From IMG/VR virus record IMGVR_UViG_3300021962_000327, positions 1-35,155 of that record: DNA of 35,155 nt. One strand, written 5' to 3'. The position numbers were made by a program, and so were the translations under genes. The notes beneath the pieces were generated by a model. The model was not told the DNA's origin and did no database searches. It was given only the letters and a program-made list of their open reading frames with translations. Of this stretch, positions 19,838 through 26,534 are shown piece by piece. Origin of the DNA: a virus. The stretch's first letter is position 1. Every line of letters begins with the position of its first letter.

Positions 19838-20433
19838 TGATTAATTAATGATGTGAATGAAGAATCTAGAGAAGATACGATTGACGGTTTTAAAATGTTA
19901 ATACGACGTTTTTGTTCGTTTAACAATTCTTCATACATTAGATTACTAATAGGGAATAATGTCCCGCTTGCTGGGGCATTTTGAAATACAATATTAACTT
20001 GCACATTTAAATTGGATGCTTGTGATGTTATTGCAGCTGCAGTATTATAATTTGAATTTTCGTATAGTCCTCTATATCCGGATACAATATATTCTTGGGC
20101 ATTAACATAGTGATGGAGGTTGTTTATATTATTCTCTCCATACTTACCCTTGCAGTATTCAATTAAGTTATAGTATGAAAGCGGCCAATCAAATCTAGGG
20201 TCAATAATATCGTTAGACATTAAAACTACCCAATGAAGGTTTGGATCGCCGTACCAGAAGTTTGCTACGATTTCAGGCGTCTCTCCATCTTTAACGTCGT
20301 ATTGGTCAAAGAATGCGCCATTTTGTGTGACCTCATCTGACAATTTTATTCGTCTTAGAATATCCGGCACAAGTTGAAATGTTTTCTCATCATCTAAAGT
20401 ATATGGTAAAAGTGGGAATTTTTCGAAGAACAT
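19834..20433 (-). CDS. 53: Baseplate wedge protein gp53
   Basis: 199 residues (T4: 196). The diagnostic region is DGETPEIVANFWYGDPNLHW followed by VVLMSNDIIDPRFDWPLS, matching T4 gp53 (PEELANAIYGNPQLYWVLLM, CNDNYDPYYGW). The N-terminal MFFEKFPLLPYTLDDEKTFQ and later NINNLHHYVNAQEYIVSG are as in cyanophage versions. gp53 joins adjacent wedges into the dome. It immediately precedes gene 27 (four-base overlap). Confidence 0.92.
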   Translation of the reverse strand: MFFEKFPLLPYTLDDEKTFQLVPDILRRIKLSDEVTQNGAFFDQYDVKDGETPEIVANFWYGDPNLHWVVLMSNDIIDPRFDWPLSYYNLIEYCKGKYGENNINNLHHYVNAQEYIVSGYRGLYENSNYNTAAAITSQASNLNVQVNIVFQNAPASGTLFPISNLMYEELLNEQKRRINILKPSIVSSLDSSFTSLINQ

Positions 20434-21525
20434 TTAGATTCCTTGTGCAATTACATTTTCTCGAGTTTGTATATCCAACTCTCGGAAGCTTAAAGATATA
20501 TTAATTTCAACAGGTGCCCCGTTTGCAAAAGATGCAAATTGTTCGCCACCATACTCCACTGTCATATCGGTCAACGCACAACTAGTAATTTTATTTAAGT
20601 ATCCATTTTCTAAATTGTTATAATAGTAACGTATTTCAAACTCAGACGGATAAATGTAAAAATATCCACCTGCTGATAATTCAGGGTGCATGTGTTCTTT
20701 AAACTTGTCTATAATTCCATAAATTCTATCAACCTCTGTTGCGTTTTTTGGCATGAATTTATATTTAAAATTAAATTTTCTATAATCAACCCCCTCAAAG
20801 AACACTTCTCTAAAAGGATTGGTTTTAACTTTCGCACCCAATTGAGCTATATCTGATATAGACGCATTTCCAAAGCCGGGCAAAATTGATGGAATTTTTG
20901 CTATTTGTAGACCTACAGCGGCGCCTAATTCTCCGCCAGCTGGTCCTGTTACCGAATCTGTAAGAGACGTATCGCTGGTTAGGAAACCTCCAAGAACACC
21001 CATATCTTTATCTTGATAGTTTACTCCGTATGTAACGGTTGGGCGTTCTTGCATTGCAAGAGTAATTACATCTTTTAATCTAAATTTCTTATCATTTTGC
21101 AATATAGATGTGTTTAATGTTCCTGCAGTAATTGCAATTGCCGCTTGGCCTGCGGCGAAAGTTTTAGCTGCGGATGCCACTCCTGCCTTTGCCGCACCGT
21201 AACCGCCCCTGGATGAAATTGCTTCAGCTGCCTTAACAATCCCAGAAACAACTGACCCACCAGCGACTAATGCTTGTGCTTTATTAAAAGCTTCTTGCGA
21301 GTTCAACCCTTCCTGGTCGCTTCTTCGTGTACTATTTACCGCATTTTGATAAGTATTGTAACTCTCTTTAAATTTAGATTTACCACGAACATTTATGAAA
21401 AAAGCAACGTAATGTTGTAAATCTGGGTTCGTTCCCAAACCCGTCGGATAACTGTACGTACCGACACTATAATCAGTATTGTAGCTTCCGTTAGATTTAC
21501 GTTGAATGCTGTTAGTTGTAGCCAT
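20434..21525 (-). CDS. 48: Baseplate tail-tube cap/junction protein gp48
   Basis: 363 residues (T4 gp48 has 364). The C-terminal half has NPFREVFFEGVDYRKFNFKY, KFMPKNATEVDRIYGIIDKF and HMHPELSAGGYFYIYPSEF, the core of gp48, which sits on the hub and starts the tail tube. The N-terminal half contains an Ala/Gly-rich segment (about residues 90-140, GYGAAKAGVASAAKTFAAGQ) that could be helical. It is the first gene of the leftward late operon, starting 31 bases after a TATAAATA late promoter element. Confidence 0.9.
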   Translation of the reverse strand: MATTNSIQRKSNGSYNTDYSVGTYSYPTGLGTNPDLQHYVAFFINVRGKSKFKESYNTYQNAVNSTRRSDQEGLNSQEAFNKAQALVAGGSVVSGIVKAAEAISSRGGYGAAKAGVASAAKTFAAGQAAIAITAGTLNTSILQNDKKFRLKDVITLAMQERPTVTYGVNYQDKDMGVLGGFLTSDTSLTDSVTGPAGGELGAAVGLQIAKIPSILPGFGNASISDIAQLGAKVKTNPFREVFFEGVDYRKFNFKYKFMPKNATEVDRIYGIIDKFKEHMHPELSAGGYFYIYPSEFEIRYYYNNLENGYLNKITSCALTDMTVEYGGEQFASFANGAPVEINISLSFRELDIQTRENVIAQGI

Positions 21526-21533
21526 TTGTTTCC

Positions 21534-21541
21534 TATAAATA
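21534..21541 (+). promoter_or_regulatory. T4-type late promoter for the rightward 4-2-54-26-29 run
   Basis: Exact TATAAATA, the T4 late promoter -10 consensus used by gp55-RNA polymerase with gp33 and the sliding clamp. It lies 28 bases before the gene 4 start; transcription should begin about six bases after the element, near 21547. Confidence 0.75.
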
Positions 21542-21555
21542 TTATAGTTATTAAT

Positions 21556-21563
21556 TATTTATA
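21556..21563 (-). promoter_or_regulatory. T4-type late promoter for the leftward structural run
   Basis: Plus-strand tatttata at 21556-21563 is TATAAATA on the minus strand. It lies 30 bases before the gene 48 start, with expected start of transcription near 21550. The two late elements face across each other, so each promoter lies inside the first bases transcribed by the other. Confidence 0.75.
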
Positions 21564-21569
21564 TGAGTT

Positions 21570-22022
21570 ATGTACACCAAAACCTACAAAGGCCGGTTCA
21601 GGGTAGCAAACGCTACAAAATACAAGGGCGATATCACGAATATAGTATATCGATCATTATGGGAGCTAAAATTTATGAAATGGTGTGATGACAATATTTC
21701 CGTTGTGGAATGGGGTTCAGAAACAGTAATTGTTCCTTATATTTCGCCAATCGACAATAAAGTCCATAGATACTTTGTAGACTTTTATATAAAAATTAAA
21801 AATAAGAATAACGCAATTGAAAAATACTTAATAGAAATAAAACCGGAGAGATTCACAAAACCTCCAGAAATCCCTAAAAAGAAGACAAAACGATTCATAG
21901 ACGAAGTCTTTCAGTATGGGGTCAATGATGCAAAATGGAAAGCAGCATTTGAATTTTGTAAAGATAGAAATATGAAGTTTATTATACTAACCGAAAAAGA
22001 TTTAGGAATTAAAACTAAATGA
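21570..22022 (+). CDS. 4: Head completion nuclease gp4
   Basis: 150 residues (T4 gp4 also 150). It is a TnsA/PD-(D/E)XK-type nuclease: SLWELKFMKWCDDN (E32), then VVEWGSETVIVPY, HRYFVDFYIKI (D71) and YLIEIKPERF (E89, K91). gp4 trims or completes DNA at the filled head before tail joining. The start at 21570 is preceded by only a weak ribosome site (TGAGTT), but this frame holds the conserved N-terminus MYTKTYKGRFRVANATKYKG. Its stop overlaps the next start (ATGA). Confidence 0.92.
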   Translation: MYTKTYKGRFRVANATKYKGDITNIVYRSLWELKFMKWCDDNISVVEWGSETVIVPYISPIDNKVHRYFVDFYIKIKNKNNAIEKYLIEIKPERFTKPPEIPKKKTKRFIDEVFQYGVNDAKWKAAFEFCKDRNMKFIILTEKDLGIKTK

Positions 22023-22579
22023 ATAAAAATCCATTTGAGACAGTAAGATTAAATGCTGCAGGGCAGGAGAAATCTTATCAATGGTATAGACAACAGATTG
22101 GCAATTTAGGTAAGTTTGCTACAGCAAACCAAACACTAAAGGATACACCTATGGTATCCTCAATAATGCCAGGGGAAATGTACCTATTTTATTATGATCC
22201 AAAATATAAAGATCAATTGCCATACTACGATAGATTGCCATTGGTGCTACCTTTTAGAAAGGTGCCCGGAGGATTTTATGGTATAAATTTGCACTATTTA
22301 CCGTATCAGATGCGATTTAGAATTTTACAGATATTATCAGATTATACGGTATCAAATTCAGATGAAACACGAATTAGATTGTCTTGGAAACTGCTAAACG
22401 CAACTTCCAGATTAGAACCTGCAAAATTTGCAGTAAAGCATTATTTAAATGCCCATGTTAAAACTAGATTTTACAAGATACAGTATGCTGATTGGATTAC
22501 TGCTTCACAATTACCAATCGAAAAATTTATAGGTGCTCAGAAAACAAAAGTCTGGCAAGATGCAAATAAAAGCATATAA
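22019..22579 (+). CDS. 2: Probable DNA end protector gp2
   Basis: 186 residues. The pattern MYLFYYDPKYKDQLPYYDRL then PLVLPFRKVPGGFYGINLHY and LPYQMR is that of the protein annotated as gp2, the DNA end protector, in T4-like cyanophages. In T4, gp2 caps the packaged DNA end against host RecBCD and is needed for head completion. It is coupled to gene 4 by a four-base overlap; T4 also places 2 and 4 (50) side by side. The assignment depends on family recall and context. Confidence 0.7.
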   Translation: MNKNPFETVRLNAAGQEKSYQWYRQQIGNLGKFATANQTLKDTPMVSSIMPGEMYLFYYDPKYKDQLPYYDRLPLVLPFRKVPGGFYGINLHYLPYQMRFRILQILSDYTVSNSDETRIRLSWKLLNATSRLEPAKFAVKHYLNAHVKTRFYKIQYADWITASQLPIEKFIGAQKTKVWQDANKSI

Positions 22580-22591
22580 CAAAGGAACGTA

Positions 22592-23224
22592 ATGGCAACG
22601 TTTAGCTTAAGAGAATTTACAACAAAAATTAGACAGGAGGGCTTGGCAGCCCCTAATAGATTTGAGGTAAAAATTCTACCACCATCATCATTAGCTAATT
22701 TTACGAATCAAAGTAGAACGATTAGTTTGTTCTGTGAGATTTCAAATTTACCTGGAATGTCTATTACCACTAAAGGGCATCGAATTTACGGATCAGCGTA
22801 CCAACGCCCAGTATCTGCAGAATTTAACGGTGAATCCATTAGTATGACATTTTATGTCGACAGAAACATGAATACCAAAGCATTTTTTGACGCATGGATG
22901 TTTAAAATAGTAAATCCAAATTCTTTTAATGTTGCCTATCAATCTGATTATGTTTCCCAGATTGAAATTACTCAGTTAGATAGAGCTGACAATACTACGT
23001 ATAATATTTCATTAGAAGATGCTTTTCCGCGAGCAATTAATATGATGGACTTGAATATGGGATCGACCAATCAAGCGCATCAACTGACAGTTACATTTGC
23101 TTATAGAAGATGGTTCCCGACACATGGACTTATAGAATCATTGGATTTGGGATCAAGCGTCTTATTTCCTCGTATGCCTAGGGGTCCAGGGGATAGCTTC
23201 GGAAGTGGCGACGTATTTGAATAA
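22592..23224 (+). CDS. Tail-tube family protein, probable baseplate tube initiator gp54
   Basis: 210 residues of the gp19/gp54 tail-tube fold: GLAAPNRFEVKILPP, SLFCEISNLPGMS, then FNGESISMTFYVDRNMNTKA and FFDAWM, and a long beta strand ending VTFAYRRWFPT. It has a good ribosome site (AAAGGAACGTA-ATG). Tube protein gp19 normally lies with gene 18, outside this window, whereas this copy lies among hub genes, so gp54 (which starts the tube on gp48) is preferred. T4 gp54 is longer (320 residues), so gp19 cannot be excluded. Confidence 0.75.
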   Translation: MATFSLREFTTKIRQEGLAAPNRFEVKILPPSSLANFTNQSRTISLFCEISNLPGMSITTKGHRIYGSAYQRPVSAEFNGESISMTFYVDRNMNTKAFFDAWMFKIVNPNSFNVAYQSDYVSQIEITQLDRADNTTYNISLEDAFPRAINMMDLNMGSTNQAHQLTVTFAYRRWFPTHGLIESLDLGSSVLFPRMPRGPGDSFGSGDVFE

Positions 23225-23250
23225 TAACATTTATTGATAAAGGATAAATT

Positions 23251-23946
23251 ATGGCTTTGCCTATATTAGAAACACCAACGTATGAATTGATACTACCATC
23301 TACGGATAAAAAAGTTAAGTATCGCCCGTTTTTAGTTAAAGAATATAAAATTCTACTAACAACTATAGAAGCAGATGTAACTGAAATCTCAAGAATTGTA
23401 ACAGAACTTGTAGATAACTGCACATTTAACAAACTCGATATGAATAAACTCGCGCATTTTGATGTAGAATATTTATTCTTAAATATACGAGCAAAATCCA
23501 TAAGTGAAAGTACAGATATATTAATTAATTGCAAATGCGGTGAAAAAATAGAACATATGTTAGATCTTACCGCAATTCAAGTATCAAAGGAAAATAGTAT
23601 CAGCAATAAAGTAATGCTTACTGCAGATACCGGTTTAATGTTGCGTTATCCTAAATTTGATGAAATCTTAGATATTCATAATAATGCAAATACAACAAAA
23701 GTAGTAGAACTAATTACTAATTGTATAGATGCAGTATTTACGAAGGATGATTATTTTGATTCTACATCGTATAGTAACAAAGAGTTATCGGATTTTGTAA
23801 ATACATTTACAAAGAAACAATTTGATAAACTTGAAGAGTTTTTTAGAAAAATTCCAAAAGTTGTGCATCATATAGAAAAAGAATGCCCGGTGTGCAAACA
23901 TAATAATGTAGTGGACCTTGAGGGCATACAAAATTTTTTCGTCTAG
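23251..23946 (+). CDS. 26: Baseplate hub/tail chaperone gp26
   Basis: 231 residues (T4 gp26 has 208) of the T4 baseplate gp26/gp51 family. The start (MALPILETPTYELILPSTDK, then KVKYRPFLVKEYKILL) is the standard gp26 opening in cyanophage-like genomes. It carries a possible zinc site, C94-x-C96 and C212-x-x-C215. The ribosome site AAAGGA lies 6 bases before the ATG. The 3' end carries a canonical -1 slippery sequence (23931-23940) two codons before the stop, so part of the product is probably extended into the gp51-like frame. In T4, gp26 and gp51 assist hub assembly rather than staying as major virion parts. Confidence 0.87.
   Translation: MALPILETPTYELILPSTDKKVKYRPFLVKEYKILLTTIEADVTEISRIVTELVDNCTFNKLDMNKLAHFDVEYLFLNIRAKSISESTDILINCKCGEKIEHMLDLTAIQVSKENSISNKVMLTADTGLMLRYPKFDEILDIHNNANTTKVVELITNCIDAVFTKDDYFDSTSYSNKELSDFVNTFTKKQFDKLEEFFRKIPKVVHHIEKECPVCKHNNVVDLEGIQNFFV
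23931..23940 (+). promoter_or_regulatory. Programmed -1 ribosomal frameshift site at the end of gene 26
   Basis: Zero-frame codons are caa aat ttt ttc gtc tag. They contain two overlapping X-XXY-YYZ heptamers: A-AAT-TTT (23931-23937) and T-TTT-TTC (23934-23940). A -1 slip leads into a frame open from 23940 to the stop at 24129-24131. I did not identify a clear downstream pseudoknot. Confidence 0.75.
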
Positions 23947-24131
23947 CTCTTTCCCATGAAAATCTTGTAAACTATTTTCAGTTAAATTTTTCGTTGATGC
24001 AGCATCATAAATACTCATTGACGGAAATAGAAAATATGTTGCCGTGGGAAAGAGAAATTTATGTATCGTTATTGGTGAACTATATTAATGAGGAAAATGA
24101 AAAAATAAAAGCTAAAAAAGCAAGGAGTTAA
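23940..24131 (+). CDS. gp51-like frameshift extension of gene 26
   Basis: In the -1 frame, 63 codons follow the slippery site: RLALSHENLVNYFQLNFSL, then MQHHKYSLTEIENMLPWERE and IYVSLLVNYINEENEKIKA, ending KKARS. The MPWERD-like motif and helix resemble the small gp51-like or tail-chaperone ORFs found after gene 26 in related phages. The only in-frame ATG is at 23997 (44 codons, no good ribosome site), and starting there would cut the helix that begins SHENLVNYF. So the natural product is probably a gp26 fusion of about 293 residues, like the G/GT chaperones of lambda. Confidence 0.75.
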   Translation, partial: RLALSHENLVNYFQLNFSLMQHHKYSLTEIENMLPWEREIYVSLLVNYINEENEKIKAKKARS

Positions 24132-24132
24132 T

Positions 24133-24690
24133 ATGTCTAAAAAGACTGATGAAGTTAAAGAAAAGAAAAAACCCGATGAAGATTGGATGACGAAAAAATG
24201 GCGTCCTATGATGGCAATGATGTATATGACTTGCTGTTTATTTGACTTTGCATTATTTCCAATTATGTTTACGATAGTCCAATTCTGGGAAGTTCAAGCT
24301 GCTAATGATGCATTTAGACAATGGGTTCCTATTACACTACAAGGCGGTGGATTATTCCACGTGGCTATGGGTGCAGTATTAGGCGTTTCTGCTTATGGTA
24401 GAACACAAGAAAAAGTTGCAGGTGCATCTAATGTTTCAACCGGAGTTCCGACTCCAGAGTTAAGCAGTACACCTCCAGTACAATCACCTAGCTCATTAGG
24501 TAGCGGCTTTAACTCATCACCTAGCACTTTTGGCGGTGGCGGTTTTAATCCATCACCTACTCCAAGTACCGGCTTCAATCAACCAGTAGCATCATCTGGA
24601 TTCGGCGGAGGATTTGACTCAACTCCTGCTCCGATAGATAATAGTTTCGGCACAACACCTACTAAACCAATAGTTAGAAGACCGGTATAA
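24133..24690 (+). CDS. 3-TM holin-family membrane protein with Gly/Ser/Pro-rich tail
   Basis: 185 residues with a strong ribosome site (AAGGAG). A charged N-terminus (1-20) leads into WMTKKWRPMMAMMYMTCCLF, a hydrophobic segment about 26-50, and a second one about 66-88 (PITLQGGGLFHVAMGAVLGV, ending SAYGRTQEK). This is the pattern of the GTA-type three-TM holin family. Residues 95-185 are a low-complexity Gly/Ser/Pro/Thr/Phe tail (SGFGGGF-like units). Its place between the tail chaperone and tape measure is odd for a lysis gene, and related phages keep it there, so a tail-related role is an alternative. Confidence 0.72.
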   Translation: MSKKTDEVKEKKKPDEDWMTKKWRPMMAMMYMTCCLFDFALFPIMFTIVQFWEVQAANDAFRQWVPITLQGGGLFHVAMGAVLGVSAYGRTQEKVAGASNVSTGVPTPELSSTPPVQSPSSLGSGFNSSPSTFGGGGFNPSPTPSTGFNQPVASSGFGGGFDSTPAPIDNSFGTTPTKPIVRRPV

Positions 24691-26207
24691 TGGCACAAGC
24701 ACTTGATCCGCAAAATCCGTTAGCCGAGGTCGCCGCGTTATTTGGCAAAGACGGCCTTGCGCACAAAGATTTAACTAATTTAACCTATACCATTGAGGAT
24801 TTGGTTAAAACGTTAGAAAAGCGTGCCGGCAAAGATACGTCGGACAAGAAAATCAGAAAAGACCGAGGCGAGCCGAGAACATTAACAAGCGATGTTCTTG
24901 GCTTTGGCCGTGGTCTGAAAGATGCGTTATTTACTGACCCAAAAAACTACTTGATGGGTAAATCTAGTTTACCCGCAACTGTTGAAAAAATTGAACCCGT
25001 ACTAAATGATGAAGAATTTAAAATACCTGAGCCAAAAGAAATGCCGGCCGAGGTAAAGAATGAAGTAAAATCTATAGAAAAAATTAATGAAATTGAAACG
25101 CCTATTAGCGATGATCCAAATAAAGTATTATCTATAGAAAAAATTAATGAAATTGAAACGCCTATTAGCGATGATCCAAATAAAGTATTATCGGACATGG
25201 TAGCAGTGTTAATTGATATGCGAGATGATAAGTCTCAACGACAAATGCTGGATGAGGCAGTTGCTATTAGAAAAATTCTAATAGATCAAAATAAAAAAAC
25301 AGAATTATCTGGCGGAATAGAACCTAATAACGAAGACGCCAAACAAGAAGATCGAGAAAAACTTGCAGAAGCTATTGCAAGAAGAATGACAGAGGCCTTT
25401 GGCAGTGGGATAGGTAATCCATTTAATCCAATGATGCTAGACCCAGATTTAGCAGACAGACCAACTAGAACTGGTCCTGGGAAAACAGGCCCGGGTGGCC
25501 CACCGACAGGTCAGCCAAAGACACCTGGCCCAGGAAACAAGACGCCCCCTACTTCCGGCGGATCCAAGTTTAAATTACCTAAAATGCCACCGGGCGTTGG
25601 TAAAGCCGCAATGATTGGCGGTAGAGCAACGGGCATAGGTAGTCTGATGTTAGGAGCAATTGAAGCAAGTGAATATTTAGATGAAACCGGGTATGGCGAT
25701 AAACTGAATCAGGGCGCAGGACAAAACGCAGAGAAAGCATTTAAAAATATAAATGCAGACTTTAGTAAGCTAGATATAACTCCGGAGCAAGCTCAGGATA
25801 TATTAGATCAACCGGATTCTCCGGGCAAGCAAAGGGATTTAAAAGCTTTTGGGGGAGAAGATGAACTTAAAAAGAGAGCGGCCGAGCGTAAAAAAATTGA
25901 GCAAGCATCATTAAGAAAATACGATTATGTTGAACCAAACACAAGCCCAAAAATTAATCCGTTTGAACCTAAACCAACTGAAACAAATATTGGTAAAATA
26001 TTAAATGAAGTATCAGATCAAAATACAGAATTAAAAATGTATAATATGAGATCCGAACAACCGCAAATGATGACGCCTATTATATCTAATAAAACAATTA
26101 ATAATACCGAACAGACAATTATAGGTACACCGCCTACACCTCACTCTACAACAAATTCTTTCTTGCGTTGGCAACAGAATAGATCAGGGTTCACAGATTC
26201 CCCATGA
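24690..26207 (+). CDS. Probable tail tape measure protein (gp29-like)
   Basis: 505 residues (T4 gp29 has 590). Helical N-terminal region (KDLTNLTYTIEDLVKTLEKR), an acidic stretch with an exact 20-residue duplication (residues 128-167), helices about 168-240, a Pro/Gly-rich linker about 255-300, a small-residue hydrophobic segment about 308-330 (GKAAMIGGRATGIGSLMLGA), and a polar C-terminus ending SFLRWQQNRSGFTDSP. Position directly after the gp26/gp51-like chaperone and at the end of the tail run fits the tape measure. The start overlaps the upstream stop (TAATG). Direct similarity to T4 gp29 is not evident, so the symbol is left empty. Confidence 0.7.
   Translation: MAQALDPQNPLAEVAALFGKDGLAHKDLTNLTYTIEDLVKTLEKRAGKDTSDKKIRKDRGEPRTLTSDVLGFGRGLKDALFTDPKNYLMGKSSLPATVEKIEPVLNDEEFKIPEPKEMPAEVKNEVKSIEKINEIETPISDDPNKVLSIEKINEIETPISDDPNKVLSDMVAVLIDMRDDKSQRQMLDEAVAIRKILIDQNKKTELSGGIEPNNEDAKQEDREKLAEAIARRMTEAFGSGIGNPFNPMMLDPDLADRPTRTGPGKTGPGGPPTGQPKTPGPGNKTPPTSGGSKFKLPKMPPGVGKAAMIGGRATGIGSLMLGAIEASEYLDETGYGDKLNQGAGQNAEKAFKNINADFSKLDITPEQAQDILDQPDSPGKQRDLKAFGGEDELKKRAAERKKIEQASLRKYDYVEPNTSPKINPFEPKPTETNIGKILNEVSDQNTELKMYNMRSEQPQMMTPIISNKTINNTEQTIIGTPPTPHSTTNSFLRWQQNRSGFTDSP
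25071..25190 (+). repeat. Exact 60-bp tandem duplication in the tape-measure gene
   Basis: 25071-25130 and 25131-25190 are identical, starting tctatagaaaaaattaatg. Each encodes SIEKINEIETPISDDPNKVL. Identity down to synonymous positions indicates a recent duplication. Confidence 0.97.
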
Positions 26208-26210
26208 TAA

Positions 26211-26234
26211 AAAAGCCCGGTTTCCCGGGCTTTT
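26211..26234. terminator. Bidirectional rho-independent terminator between converging operons
   Basis: A perfect 10-bp stem aaaagcccgg / ccgggctttt with loop tttc. It is flanked by A-runs on the left and T-runs on the right, so it can end both the rightward tail operon (stop 26207) and the leftward run ending at 26238. Confidence 0.93.
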
Positions 26235-26237
26235 CTT

Positions 26238-26522
26238 TTACTTCTTCGCTTCTTTTTCAGCTTTTAACTCTTCAGGTCGTTTAACTACTGGCTTTGCTGG
26301 TTTATCCGCGCCTGCTTCTGCAGGTTTGTCTTCCTTGGGCTTCTTTTCTATTTTACGAACACCGGGTGTTGCTGTTGGTTCCGGTGTTTTCGCTTTCGGC
26401 TTCTGGGCCTGCGTCTTCACCGTTTCCGTCTTTTTTTCCGGTGCCTTTGTTTCTGCAGCATAGCCCGAATGAGCCATAGCAAATGCAGCTAGAAAAGCAA
26501 TTACTGTTTCCTTTAGAGTCAT
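26238..26522 (-). CDS. Secreted Lys/Pro/Ala-rich small protein
   Basis: 94 residues. Residues 1-22 (MTLKETVIAFLAAFAMAHSG, then YAA) look like a Sec signal peptide with cleavage after AAYAA-like Ala residues near 23. The mature part is almost only Lys, Pro, Ala, Glu and Thr (repeating PEKK, KPKA, KPAK), an extended charged chain resembling periplasm-spanning linkers. It is the last gene of the leftward run after gene 32 and ends at the shared terminator. Function is unknown; binding to peptidoglycan or DNA in the periplasm would be guesswork. Confidence 0.7.
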   Translation of the reverse strand: MTLKETVIAFLAAFAMAHSGYAAETKAPEKKTETVKTQAQKPKAKTPEPTATPGVRKIEKKPKEDKPAEAGADKPAKPVVKRPEELKAEKEAKK

Positions 26523-26534
26523 ATTAATCTCCGA

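Noticed and set aside
23178-23534. Minus-strand open frame of 118 codons opposite gene 26
   Set aside because: Antisense to two well-supported genes, no ribosome site, no recognisable protein pattern.
24947-25198. Minus-strand frame with a repeated DNTLFGSSLIGVSI segment
   Set aside because: It is the reverse reading of the 60-bp duplication in the tape-measure gene.
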